Source: Salvator merianae (lineage: Eukaryota > Chordata > Lepidosauria > Squamata > Teiidae). From it: a stretch of 64,000 nucleotides of DNA. The stretch lies in contig QVOM02000116.1 in assembly GCA_003586115.2 (NCBI GenBank), positions 38,012,128 to 38,076,127 of the forward strand, written 5' to 3'. The position numbers and the translations under genes are program-made. Positions within the stretch are counted from its first letter, which is position 1, and each line of letters opens with the position of its first letter. The notes under the pieces were generated by a model, which was given only the letters and a program-made list of their open reading frames with translations, was not told the origin of the DNA and ran no database searches. Positions 34,053-44,661 of the stretch are shown here, piece by piece.

Positions 34053-34864
34053 TGGACCTTTCTGCACTTTCCTTTGGGCTGGTCCATGGTGTAAATTATG
34101 CCCTCCCTTCTGCTTCGCAGATCAGTCCCAAGGAGGCCCTGCCCACTGCTGGTACCCTCTGTCCATATGGGATGGAGTAACAGCCAGATCGAGGGGCCCT
34201 TGATCTGGATTGCCAGTAGACCTGATTAAACAGATCTCCCGGTGGACCAGCAGGCCCTGATCTGGAACCTGGAGGTGCGCAGAAGGCACATGTCCATTTT
34301 CCAGGCTACAGGGGGACTCATTTCATCTTGGGACTAGGGGCATTTTCACAATTACCTTAGGTGGACTGCCCCAGTGAGACCAGATCAGCTGGAGTGGTCC
34401 AGCTGCTAAATAGTCCACATGTCCCAGAACAAGGCTGTCCATATTTGGTTGGCTGTTCCAGGACAGCCTCCGCACCAGCACCAAAACTCACATGAGCTTT
34501 GGAGTCAGTATCTGAAAGCTCTGATAGCTAGGAATGAAAGTTCCTGATCCCAGAGCCCCCAGGGAGTCCATTTTGGTGGCATACTTTGTCACACTACTGA
34601 AATGCATCCCCCTGAAGAACTGGAACTTGAAGGTGTGTGCCTTCTGCACTGGTCTGTGGTCTGGTTCAGCAGCCATTAGACACCAGTAGATCTTTTTAAA
34701 AAGGTCTTCTGGTAAACTGGGCCATCTAGACCAGCCTACGATCTGCCCAGTGTGGACAGAGCTTAGTAGCAGAGGGTGGGGAGGCCCTTACACCACACCA
34801 GTTTGCAAAAAGGAGGCCTCTGGACCCACTGTTATACCAGAACAATGGTAAGTGTGGAAACACC
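34053..34864. mobile_element. Composite of MITE-like sequence (GGACCTTTCTGCACTTTCC end)
   Basis: The left end GGACCTTTCTGCACTTTCC has a plausible inverted partner in GGTAAGTGTGGAAACACCC at 34846-34864. A further end-like motif lies inside (GCCTTCTGCACTGGTCTGTG near 34640), along with family phrases (CCAGTAGACCTGATTAAACA, AGGCCCTGCCCACTGC). The roughly 800-bp length suggests two or more elements inserted into each other. No coding capacity. Confidence 0.5.
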
Positions 34865-34949
34865 CTAGGTTACCTGAAAAAGTGCCTTGACCATATATCT
34901 TTTTTTTCATCCTGAGTTGTGCAAAAGAAACTCTGCTCTGCATACTCTA

Positions 34950-35222
34950 CCAAATCAAATACATCAGGTGACCTTAAGGGAAAGGGCTGGAACTGCTTCC
35001 CCAGAGAAATTTGCTTGGAGCTCTATATTGTTTTAGGTACCAGGTGAAGACCTTTTAGAAAACCAGTCTGGGTTATGGTTTTTAAAATGTGTTTTTATTT
35101 CATTTTTTATGCATTTATGCGATTTAAAATAATTTTAATCAGTGTTTTTAATGGTTAACTTGTAGGCCACTCAGGGAACTATGGCTACTGGGCAGCTATA
35201 CAAATCTAATAAATAAATAAGT
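34950..35222 (+). mobile_element. L2/L3-like LINE 3' end
   Basis: GGAACTGCTTCCCCAGAGAA and ACCAGGTGAAGACCTTTTAG keep the shape of the LWNxLP...YRxxVKTF C-terminus. They are followed by TTGTAGGCCACTCAGGGAAC and GGGCAGCTATACAAATCTAA-TAAATAAATAAG, the family's 3' terminus. Compare 43550-43613. Confidence 0.8.
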
Positions 35223-35289
35223 TAAATATATATTTAAAAATCTACTGGAGCTTCCTGAATAAATATCATTCAATATGTAGCACAACACA

Positions 35290-35590
35290 TTAAGTTTATG
35301 AGAAAACCTGAAAGGGCCAGACTAAGCACACAAACTGGAATACTAGTTGGCCCTTCCCTTTGGAATGCCGTGACCTCTGCTTTTCATGAGGAGCCTAAAC
35401 TTACAACTTACAGGCACCTATTGAAGACCTATATTTTTTATCCAGGCATACCCTGTGCAAAAGTATATTTCTCCCTGGCCCACACAGTTTTTAATGTGTT
35501 TAACCCTTGTTTTTAATATTTTATAACTGCTCTGAGATTTTTTTTAAAAATGGAAAGCGATATAAAAATGTCTTTAATACATAAATAAAT
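35290..35590 (+). mobile_element. L2/L3-like LINE 3' end
   Basis: A 72-codon open frame (35298-35516) contains RARLSTQTGILVGPSLWNAV and, after a short gap, TTYRHLLKTYIFYPG. This is the C-terminal LWNxLP...LKTHLF signature of this LINE clade. A 3' UTR ends in AAATAAATAAATGG near 35590. It lies 70 bp downstream of another LINE end on the same strand, an independent insertion. Confidence 0.85.
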
Positions 35591-35690
35591 AAATGGACAC
35601 TAAATAACATGGTGTCTTAAGCCCAAAGTACAGCATTAGCCAGCATGATATGCTTCAGATGTTGTTGGATTCTACCTTCTGTCAGCCTCA

Positions 35691-35956
35691 GGCTGTGTCT
35701 CCATTTCTGCGGGTAGGGGGGGGAGTCACTTGGAGATTCCCTCTCTCCCATGTCATCAGGCACTTTGTTATATTCATGTCTGGTTACAGGGATGTCAGGT
35801 GAAGCCGTGGATGGGATGCTCCTCCAAATAGCATGATTTCTCATGCTCACCGCTGGCATCGTGCTCTTCAGTGGGAAGGTCATGCCACTAAAAATGAAGG
35901 GGCAATGCCCAAAGCTGTGCCCAGAGGTGACTGCAAAGGTAAGTGGAGACAGGGCC
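35691..35956. mobile_element. MITE with GGC.TGTCTCCA ends and TCA duplication
   Basis: The left end GGCTGTGTCTCCATTTCTGC pairs with the right end AAGTGGAGACAGGGCC. TCA flanks both (35688-35690 and 35957-35959). The ends resemble the MITE at 29786, but the interior differs enough to be a separate subfamily. Confidence 0.7.
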
Positions 35957-35959
35957 TCA

Positions 35960-37099
35960 GTCAGCATTTTTAGTAGCTGCAGGGCTGGTGGGAGTTTAGT
36001 CAAGGACAGCAGCACCCTCTGTACAGTGTTGAGAGAAGGAAGTTTCTGACTGAAAATCTCTCTTTAATCTCCCTGAATCTCATTTTGATTCACTGTGGAC
36101 AAAAACACATTTCAGGAAGATGCAAGGGATGACTCCAGTGGGAGACCTGACCTCCCCATAGGCCCCTTGGAGGAGTTTTCTGTGGACCATTGCTAATTTC
36201 TCTCCTGTGCAGGTTAGGTTGCACCACACACGCTTAAAGAAAGCTGTTAAAAAGTGGTTTAGAGGTGTCCATGTGTGGCAGCTCGTGTTCCCATCCCACT
36301 CTAATCCACACAGAAGGCTAGAAATTGTGCTTTGGAAAGTGCATCATCCAGCCACACCCTTGAAACCACTTGCCAAAGAGAACCCAAGTTTGATACAGGA
36401 AGCCTGCCTGCTGTGTGCACAGGTATGGCACCTGCATTTCGCATCCTTTTACTCTGGATTTGCACCAGAAATGTAGCCATGGGAAGAGACAAGCCCACTT
36501 TAGAAGATCAGCATGAATCTAAAATGAATCAGCATGAATCAGTACATGTAACTGATGTCATTGGGAGGAATAATGGATATTGAGAAGACATGTGTAGCTC
36601 CCTCTCCTTATCCAGCTCAACTTAGGAAGAAAGTGTTTGCAAATCCTTTTGGTCTGCCTCGTTGTCCCCACTGCCAGCCTACAGCCTCCCCCAGATCAGC
36701 ACCGCAGGGCAGTGGGGGAGGGGGAGGCCTTAATTGGAAGCCTCCCATTATCTTCCTGAACCACAGTTTGACTCACAGCGATCAAAGTATATTTCAGGGA
36801 GATGGAAGACTTCCAGTCTGGCGGTCTGCCTTCCTTGCAGTTCTGATCCATAGACTACCACTGTGTATAACTCTTCTGCTTGTTAGTGGAGGCGCTGCTG
36901 TGTATATGCTAGAGAAAAAACTGTGACCAAAAACGGGTGTCCTTGTCTGCAACTGTTTAGCTGGCATGACACCGAGCATTTCTACAGCGATTTTGACACA
37001 CTTAGCTTGATTCCCTCCAGTCTCCATTGGACAACCTCCCCAGCTTTCTAATTTAATTCTACTCGTTGTCCTGCCAGTGGTTGCTGTGGCTGAACTGTA
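35960..37099. other. No gene; two similar segments near 36080 and 36755
   Basis: TTTTGATTCACTGTGGACAA plus ACACATTTCAGGAAGATG near 36085-36125 resembles GTTTGACTCACAGCGATCAA plus TATATTTCAGGGAGATGG near 36766-36805. This suggests two diverged copies of one unclassified repeat. Confidence 0.4.
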
Positions 37100-37407
37100 T
37101 TCCTGGCTCCTCACTCTGGCTCCTGTCTGATGCTCTCACTTGGAATCCTCAGAGTGCTGAGCAGTTTATCCTGATGCCGATGGACATGTTTCAAGCATGT
37201 CTGAAGACCCTGAAACGTCCAGCTGCTGCCATGGTGACCAGGGATGTGGTGTGTGAGTGTGCTGCCATGGCCTGCAGCATTTGCACCAGGAAGTAGGTGC
37301 AAATAGTTGTGGAGAACAACTCCTGATTGCTCAGGCTGCTGCAAAACATGGAAGTACTGTGCTAGTGAGTGTCTGATTGTTCACTAGCACTAAAGTGCAA
37401 GCAGGCC
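37100..37407. mobile_element. MITE, inverted relative of 6468-6922
   Basis: The right end AGCACTAAAGTGCAAGCAGGCC is the reverse complement of the 6468 left end. The interior GTCCAGCTGCTGCCATGGTGACCAGGG matches the complement of 6725-6755. The left boundary is not recognised, so the start is approximate. Confidence 0.65.
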
Positions 37408-37660
37408 ATTTTTGCATGCTTTTTCACTCTTGGTCTGATCTTTTCCTTACTCACCACGTTGTTGTTTTTTCCCACTGGCACATCTCTAAATTATTTACTG
37501 AAAACAAGTCACCTGAGGCAGGTGTCTCAGTACATTGTGATTCTGTAAATAGCAGAAGACCCATACGGCAAACCTCCAGCTGGTTTGGTTCTGGGATGGC
37601 GCTTCCATGGTGCACCCAGATGCATTAACTAGCTCAAGGCAAATGTGGAACAAAAAATAT

Positions 37661-37745
37661 GTTAATTTATTTGTTTGATTTATATTCTGCAGAATTTCCA
37701 GTGACTCTGTGCAGTTCTCAAAGTGATTAATACAATTAACAACTT
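37661..37745 (-). mobile_element. LINE 3' terminus relic
   Basis: GTTAATTTATTTGTTTGATT, then TATATTCTGCAGAATTTCCA and CAGTTCTCAAAGTGATTAA, has the tail-then-UTR order of the minus-strand LINE ends at 5176 and 56331. Poorly preserved. Confidence 0.5.
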
Positions 37746-38254
37746 GCTTAGGTAAAAAATGGTACCTATGCCTATGACTGTGGGCACCTCCACATGAATT
37801 CTGTATTTCTGAAATTGCAGTCCTCCATAGCCTCTAGTTTTCACATACTGTCTACACGGTATCCTTGTTTGACAGCTTCATTCCAGCACTTTTTGAATCA
37901 GCAGCTGTGAGTTTCTCCAGATCCTGATTTGTAATGATTTCACACTGCCCCCCCCCCCTTGTGCTCCATGCCATAAATGCCCCTTCAGAGTTCTCCTTCC
38001 TGCTCTTTCAGCAGGGTACGTTTTTAAATCTCCTGGAAGGATTGAGGGCATGACACATGTAGCAGAAGTGCCCTTTAGCTGTCCCTTTGCCACTCTTTTC
38101 CCTGCATGTAGAGGTAGTCCTTAACAGAGGTGGCCAACATTTGGCTCTGTAGGTGTTCCTAGTCAGCATGGCCAAAGGCAGGGAATTAGGTCTGCAGTCA
38201 CTGTGGCTAGGGGGCCTTCACAGCCTGTTCCCCTATGAGTTTATTTGACCTCTT
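37746..38254. other. No gene recognised
   Basis: Unassigned apart from a C-run near 37948. Confidence 0.45.
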
Positions 38255-38730
38255 TGTTGCTATTGTTCAGTTGTTCAGTCATGTCCAACTCTTCATGACT
38301 CCATGGAGCATAGCATACCAGGCCCTTCTGTTCTCTATTGTCTCCCAGAGTTTGCCCAAGCTTATGCTTGTTGCTTCCATGACACTACCTTGCCATCTCA
38401 TGCTCTCTCATCCCCTTCTCCCTTTGACTTCAATCTTTCCCAGCATCAGGGTCTTTCCCAGTGAATCCTGTCTTCTCATTATGTGGACAAAGTATCTGAG
38501 CTTCAGCTTCAGTATTGTTGTACCAATAAACAGTCAGGGTTGGTTTCCTTTAGTATTGACTGATTTGATCCCCTGGCAGTCCAAGGGATTCTCAAAAGTC
38601 TTCTCCAGCACCACAATTCAAAAGTGTTGATTCTTTGGTGCTCAGCCTTCCTTAGGATCCAATTCTCACAGCCATACATTACTATTGGGAAAACCATAGC
38701 TATGTAGGATTCCCTCAATATAGGCAAGAA
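38255..38730 (-). mobile_element. BovB (RTE) LINE 3' end
   Basis: The minus-strand reading at 38509-38727 contains AMVFPIVMYGCENWILRKAE, then INTFELWCWRRLLRIPWTAR and SNQSILKE. This is the unmistakable C-terminus of BovB reverse transcriptase. The 3' UTR follows, ending in the plus-strand phrase TTGTTCAGTTGTTCAGTCAT-GTCCAACTCTTCATGACTCC at about 38262-38301, also diagnostic of BovB 3' ends. The copy is truncated near the FPIVMYGCE block and has no long intact frame. BovB is common in squamates and known for horizontal transfer between vertebrates. Confidence 0.95.
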
Positions 38731-40576
38731 GAGGGCAGGTAAACAAGATAGTATTAAGTAGTTCAGAACACCAACCCCATTACTGCACAGCCATTACTGC
38801 ATAGACATTGAAGAATATCTGAAAGCTACTAGTGAGTTGAAGAGGCCTAGAATGTAAACAAAAACACAAAAGTGAAAAGCCGAGCAGGCAAAATTGCTAA
38901 GTAAAAAAGATGGAGCGCTGTTCCCCTACCAAATTCCTTGCTCCACATCAAACTAACAGCCCATTTCTTTATCATCTTTCAAATAAAATTATAAAGTTAA
39001 ATAGAGGAAGAGAAAGGGATGCTTTCAGTGGTTAATTCTCCAGTAGATTTTTGGATCAGAAATTCAAGCAGTAAAAGGTGGCAATCCAAGTTCTGTGGTT
39101 CTCAACAACTTATCATATGGAACTCCATTGTTCTTGTTCAAAATCAGCACCATAACAACCCCCTCCTTTCACCACTGTAGAGGTGGGTGTTAATAGCATC
39201 ACAGCAGGCAACTTGCAATTAGCAAGCAATTCACTGCCACAGTTGGCACCAGCTCACAAGCTCAAGTGAGAGGTAAGTAGCTGATATCATTTCACACATC
39301 ATGAAAAAGGCAGCTTTCTGGTAGTCTAGCATAAGGCTTTTTTGTGATAAACCTAACAAACTTTAATTATTCAGTTTCTGGTGATCAGCATATTAAGTCC
39401 ATATAGTACAGGTGACAAAATGCATTGAGATCTTGCATCAGTTTCTTCTATGTACTCTGGAAACCATTTGCCTTTTTAAATAGCAAATGACATCAGATGG
39501 AGTTTGATCATTATCAACATCACAGTGGAAAGATGATGAAGTGTGCAGAACACTGTAGGAACATTTCATACAAAAGCAACACACACCATCATATGATAAA
39601 ATGTTTGGGGGCCTTTGGGGGATTCCCTGGCCCTGGCTCAGGGAAGCCCAGGGAAGCCCCTCTAGAGGATAAATACCACCCCTTGCTCCAAGGATGCTCA
39701 GAGGGGTAACACAAAAAGAGGCAAGCTAAGGTAAGGACCTAGCAAACTCTGGTCCCCAAACAGAGAGACATTCAGATGTTTCATAAAACATTCAAAATGG
39801 CATCTTGCACACCTCTAATGGGAATTCAACCCATACATCCTTCATAATGAATCTTACAAACCTCTCAGCTCTAAAGTAGTGGATTTACTGCGAACTAATG
39901 TGGGAAAGAAAGGGTTAAGTTCCAACTCTGTCACTGCTATGATCATACTAATTATTGGGGAGTAGTGGCACCTTAATGCAATCTATTTTTAAAAGCAAGC
40001 AAACCTATTAACAGTGTCATAATACCTTGCCTTAAATTACAGACCCTAGAATCACCTAGACAAGTACACACAATTTCCCTCTATATGCATTTTCAAAAGG
40101 GAGTTTGGGACAGCAACTCATTGTTCAGAATGCTGCACCACTTCTCATATAAAATCTCCAAGCAGTTTACAGAAAAACAGTTAAAACTGTTTGTGTACCT
40201 AAAAACATATAATTAACAACAGTGAGCAGGAGAGGAGAAATGGTTCACACTGGGAAGAGGCTCCAATCAGGTAGGCACCTACCAAAGCAGAAACCTGGAA
40301 CTCTGCTGTACAAAGCATTGGCAGTGGGATTAACTCATCATACATGATGGAGAAGCAACTTGATGTGCATGCACTCTCTCCAAAAAGATGGACAACACCC
40401 TTCCGAAGATATTCTAGAACTTCAGTTTTCCAACTTTCCAAATGAACAGAGAGGTCCCACAAGACTGCCCCACATCAGTGGTTCTATCTCCACCTCGCAG
40501 ATAATCATTGAAGCAGCAATGGAGGAAAGCAAATATGTTCATACTCAAATGTTAGCCAGGCTTTTGGTATCTATAG
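38731..40576. other. No gene recognised
   Basis: AT-rich DNA. A GC-richer patch near 39605-39670 with repeated CCCAGGGAAGCC is unclassified. Confidence 0.45.
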
Positions 40577-40604
40577 CCCTTTCTGCACTGGGCCTTACTC
40601 CAGT
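40577..40604. mobile_element. A-family MITE left end
   Basis: GCCCTTTCTGCACTGGGCCT-TACTCCAG is the terminal sequence of the A family, cut off at the start of the CR1 element. The CR1 5' truncation point may lie within it. Confidence 0.75.
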
Positions 40605-40820
40605 CTCAGGTAAGTTGATAGAAACCATCATTAACAATAAAATTAGTGTATACATAAAGGTGAATGTATTGCTGAAAGAAAATCAACTTGGCTTCTGCAA
40701 GGTTAATTCCTTCCTTCCTAACTTGCTAGAATTATTTGCGAGTGTCAACAAGCAAGTGGATAAAGGGCATCCAGTTGACATTGTCTATCATAAGGTTGTT
40801 GACAAAGTTCCTCATCAAAG

Positions 40821-41452
40821 GGCATTTCTGCACCTATTGAGGGCTAAACCACTCCAGCTGGTCTGTTCCTACTGGAACGGTTCCCAGCTGAAGCAGTCCC
40901 AGTGGCCCCCTTTCTGCACTTGGCCTTATTGTGGATTATATCTCAGAATAGAGACCTGCTATGCACATGCCAGTGCAAACTATGAAAGGTCTTGCACAGG
41001 GTCTACCATAGTCTGCACTAGCATGCCGATGGCAGGTCCCTATTCTGAGATATAATCTGGAATAAGTCCAAGTGCAGAAAGGGCCACTGTCTCTGAACAA
41101 GGCTGTCAGCACTTGAGACAGCCCCCATGCCATCAGATGAGCATCTGAGCCTGCACCAAGGACTCCAACAGCCAGGAATAAAAGTTCCTGGCCATGGAGT
41201 TTTCAGAGGACCCATTTCTCCCTGCTAATGAGTCTCCCTTCTAAAGCGCCCCACGTGAACCCTTCTGCATTCCTCCCTTGGCTGGTTTACTCGCAAGTAG
41301 ACCATAGTAGACCTTTTTCAAAAAGTCTACCACTGTCTCAGTCTAGGCACAGGGTGTACCCTTTCTAGTCTGCACTAGAATGCGGAAGAGAGAGGTCCAG
41401 AAAGCATCTAGGCCTTGCAGTCTACTGGTTTACCAGTGAGTGCGGAAAGGCC
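40821..41452. mobile_element. MITE (E) inserted in the CR1 reverse transcriptase
   Basis: The left end GGCATTTCTGCACCTATTG...CTAAACCA and the reverse complement of the right end, GGCCTTTCCGCACTCACTG..TAAACCA, align over about 30 bp. CAAAG flanks both ends (40816-40820, 41453-41457); allowing one or two more bases per end, the duplication can equally be read as AAA with ends beginning GGGC. Removing the element joins CR1 codons for VPHQ directly to RLLNK, as expected for a clean insertion. It contains a complete A-family MITE and further MITE-like sequence from 41259. Confidence 0.88.
40904..41085. mobile_element. A-family MITE, complete copy
   Basis: The left end GGCCCCCTTTCTGCACTTGG and right end CAAGTGCAGAAAGGGCC are inverted repeats that extend inward. 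CTTATTGTGGATTATATCTC AGAATAGAGACCTGC faces GGCAGGTCCCTATTCTGAGA TATAATCTGGAATAAG. At about 182 bp it is the reference uninterrupted member of this family. It lies inside element E, making a three-level nest with CR1. Confidence 0.88.
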
Positions 41453-42684
41453 CAAAGACTGTTGAATAAACTCATCAGTTATGGATTAAGAGGGCAGGTT
41501 CTCTCCTGGATTAGTTACTGGCTAAAGGACAGGAAACAGAGAGTAGTAATAAATGGACAATTCTCAAAATGGAGGGAAGTAAGAAATGAAGTCCACCAAG
41601 GTCCAGTACTCAGACCTCTGGTTTCTAATTTATTTATAAATGATCTAGAAGTAGGCGTAAGCAGTGCAATACCAAAGTTTGCTGACGGCACCAAATTATT
41701 CAGAGCAGTGAAAACCAGAAGAGATTGTGAAGAGCTCCAGAAGGTCTTCCTGACATTGGTGTGTGGACAACCAAGTGGCAAATGAGCTTCAATAATAATA
41801 AGTGCAAAGTGATACACATTGTGGCAAAAAAAACCCCACCCAATTATACCTACAATTTGAAGGGATCTTGAGGTTCTGGTGGATAGCTCAATGCAACAAT
41901 GAAAAAAGCAAAATCAGTGCTAGGAATAATTAGGAAGAGAATAGAAAATAGATCTGCAAGCATCATTGCGCCTCTTTATAAATCGGTGAGTTCACATTTG
42001 GAATATTGAGTACAAGTCAGGTAACCACACCTCATAAAAGCGTGCAGCTGGAAAAAGGGCAACCAAAATGATCAGGGGGTTAGAACACCTCCCCTATGAG
42101 ATCTGTTTGTAACATCTAGGCTCATTCAGCCTTGAAAAACAGTGTTTAAGAAGGGATATGATTGAATCTTATAAAATCATTCACGGAGTGGAAAATATGG
42201 ATTGAGAAAAATTCTTTTCTCTGTCACATAACACTAGAATCAGGGCAGAAACATTAGGACTGATAACGGGAAGTATTTTTCACACAACAGATCATTGTTC
42301 TGTGGAATTTATTTCCTGAGGAGGTGGTGATGGCCACAAGTCTGGATTGCTTTAAGAAAGCATTGGATAAATTAATGGATAAATGGCTGGTAAAATGAAT
42401 ATCCAAATACTATCTCTGGGTTGGAGAGATAGGCATTATACTTATAAAAGACACCTGTAGGAAATTGAGAGCAGGTAGGAATGTCCAGAAGCAAGTGTTG
42501 GGCCATGGTGTGAGACAGGATGCTGGATTAGATAGGCTACGGTCTGATCCAGAAGGGCTTCTCTGATGATCTTATGACATATACAAGAACAATAGAGCTG
42601 CCATAAACTATTTTAAACTTTAATTTGGGGCCATGTCTCAAAACTGACACAGTTGTTTCTCCTTACATGCTATGTTAGCACTAA

Positions 42685-43613
42685 TGGAGTGACTCAGGCT
42701 CAGCCCTGACAAGACGGAGTGGCTGTGGGTTTTGCCTCCCAAGGACAATTCCATATGTCCATCCATTACCCTGGGGGGGGGGAATTATTGACCCCCTCGG
42801 AGAGGGTCCGCAACTTGGGTGTCCTCCTCGATCCACAGCTAACATTAGAGAACCATCTTTCAGCTGTGGCGAGGAGGGCGTTTGCCCAGGTCCGCCTGGT
42901 GCACCAGTTGCGGCCCTATTTGGACCGGGAGTCACTCCTCACAGTCACTCATGCCCTCATCACCTCGAGGTTCGACTACTGCAACGCTCTCTACATGGGG
43001 CTACCTTTGAAGAATGTTCGGAAACTTCAGATCGTGCAGAATGCAGCCGCGAGAGCTATCGTAGGGCTACCGAGATTTGCCCACGTTTCTCCAACACTCC
43101 GCGTCCTGCATTGGCTGCCGATCAGTTGCCGATCACAATTCAAAGTGTTGGTAATGACCTATAAAACCCTACATGGCATCGGACCAGAATACCTCTGGAA
43201 CCGTCTTCTGCCGCACGAATCCCAGCGACCAATTAGGTCCCACAGAGTTGGCCTTCTCCGGGTCCCGTCGACTAAACAATGTTGGTTGGCGGGCCCCAGG
43301 GGGAGAGCCTTCTCTGTGGCGGCCCCAGCCCTTTGGAATCAACTCCCCGCAGAGATTAGAACAGCTCCCACCCTCCGTGCCTTTCGTAAATTGCTAAAGA
43401 CTCATCTATGTCGCCAGGCATGGGGGAACTAGATACCCCCGGGCATATATAGTTTATGCATGGAATGACTGTGTTGCATGGTTTTAATGTTGGGTTTTAA
43501 TTGTTTTTTAATATTAGATTTGTTATATTGTATTATTTTGTTGTGAGCCGCTCCGAGTCCACGGAGAGGGGCGGCATACAAATCTAATAAATTAAATTAA
43601 AATTAAATTAATT
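42685..43613 (+). mobile_element. Young L2/L3-like LINE, 5'-truncated
   Basis: The element begins inside the reverse transcriptase (LSPDKTEWLWVLPPKDNS) and runs through the thumb and C-terminal region. It ends in the 3' UTR TGTGAGCCGCTCCGAGTCCA, GGCATACAAATCTAATAAA and an AT-rich tail (TTAAATTAAAATTAAATTAA). CpG sites are well kept and the frame is open for 237 codons, so this is the least decayed LINE in the window. A run of ten G at 42773-42782 shifts the frame between the DKTEWLW segment and the downstream frame. Confidence 0.9.
42719..43432 (+). pseudogene. LINE reverse transcriptase C-terminal fragment
   Basis: The frame includes SERVRNLGVLLDPQLTLENH, then SRFDYCNALYMGLPLKNVRK, QIVQNAAARAIVGL, VLHWLPISCRSQFKVLVMTY and APALWNQLPAEIRTAPTLRA, ending FRKLLKTHLCRQAWGN. 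These are the thumb and terminal blocks of jockey/L2-clade reverse transcriptases. The catalytic YADD region and everything upstream, including the endonuclease, are missing, so no enzyme activity is possible. The first codons up to about SERV lie beyond a poly-G frameshift and are not native sequence. The real reading enters from the frame starting before 42700. Confidence 0.92.
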
Positions 43614-44071
43614 TTTATTTTTTAAGCCCTCTTCAGATCACATAAATCTTTCCTATTGAACTAATATTGGTTTTTTTGTATTATATTGTTTTGATTGTCC
43701 AACTGGATACATCTCCAGCCCAAAACATCCTTCTCAACAAATCAAGTCTTCATGGTACATTCCAGATCATGGATAGGTGTTCAGTTGGCCTTTTTTTTTT
43801 GTTCCAGTTGAATCTCTTATAACTCATGTTTGTTGTCACTGGGCAGAACAGGGTTCTTTTCATTAATTTCTAGATGTAGTTTGGATTAAAACTTTCCATG
43901 GCTATTTTGGCGTCCAAACCCACGCTTTTCTCTTTGTAAACATGCAAACAGATGAGACATTCACTTTACTTTTCTCATGAGGGAGTACTAAGAAAGCCAT
44001 TGAAAGCCATTCTTTTCTCTACTTCACTCTTGTTGGTCCAGAATTAATCAAGGATTGTGTAAACCCCAGAA
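43614..44071. other. No gene recognised
   Basis: AT-rich; unassigned. Confidence 0.5.
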
Positions 44072-44317
44072 ATGTCCTGCTGGACTGGATCAATTGTCCA
44101 CCCAGTCCGGCAGTCTATATTCACAGAAACCAATGATGGCAAACCCACCCACAGAACTTAGCGAATTAACCCTTTCCAGACACATAGTCCCCAGCATCTG
44201 GCTTTGAGAGCACACCACTGTCAGTATTGGAGGGTATTACACAGCCATCAAGCACAACTTTATTCTCTATTCATTTATCTAACCCTCTTCTGAAATCATT
44301 CAGTTTGGTGGCCACTG
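44072..44317 (-). mobile_element. CR1 LINE 3' end (minus strand)
   Basis: GTCCTGCTGGACTGGATCAA, CCACCCAGTCCGGCAGTCTA, and later TCTAACCCTCTTCTGAAATC, TCAGTTTGGTGGCCACTGCC, is the reverse complement of a CR1 3' region (compare 42310-42578). It is interrupted or ended by the hAT-like MITE that follows. Confidence 0.78.
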
Positions 44318-44325
44318 CCACGGCA

Positions 44326-44653
44326 CAGAGATGTGCATGAATAGAAATCACTTGTTTGGCCCAAATTGTGTGTTTGGCCTCGATGGTGAACCATTTAATC
44401 GAACAAACAGTTGTTCATGTTTGATTTTGAACGTTTCTGAAAACAAAAAAATACTGAATTTTCCATTAAAAAGGCCCTTTTCAAGGGCAAAAACACAACA
44501 AACACAAACAGTTCGATCAAATCATTTGTGTTTGCAAGCAGGAGACTAGTTAAGTTTGAACAAACAACCACATGTTCAGTTTGATGTGAACAGCTTTGAA
44601 CATGAACCATTTGATTCACTTTTTGTACACGAAACGAACTTTGCATATCTCTA
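44326..44653. mobile_element. hAT-like MITE (YAGRGATGTGCA ends)
   Basis: The left end CAGAGATGTGCATGAA and right end TTTGCATATCTCTA are inverted repeats, related to those at 62075. The 8-bp flanks CCACGGCA (44318-44325) and CTATGGCA (44654-44661) differ only by two C/T changes, fitting an aged 8-bp duplication. That size is typical of hAT elements. The interior is AT-rich and palindromic (repeated TTTGAACA/TGTTCAAA motifs). No coding capacity. Confidence 0.78.
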
Positions 44654-44661
44654 CTATGGCA

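Larger units (their letters stand above)
40605..42578 (+). mobile_element. CR1 LINE, RT-bearing relic, split by nested MITEs
   Basis: The reverse transcriptase can be followed in blocks: GKLIETIINNKISVYIKVN, NQLGFCKVNSFLPNLLELFA and DKGHPVDIVYHKVVDKVPHQ before the interruption at 40820. After it (from 41453) come LLNKLISYGLRGQVLSWISY, WLKDRKQRVVINGQFSKW, HQGPVLRPLVSNLFINDLEV and KFADGTKLFRAV. The catalytic FADD is changed to FADG, and later frames carry stops, so it is inactive. The 3' end (GATGCTGGATTAGATAGGCT, GGTCTGATCCAGAAGGGC, TGATCTTATG) is the reptile CR1 terminus, complementary to the copy at 21566. Confidence 0.92.

Noticed and set aside
43173..43397. Alternative-frame protein within the LINE at 42685
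   Set aside because: It is a shadow of the reverse-transcriptase frame, which alone shows conserved blocks.
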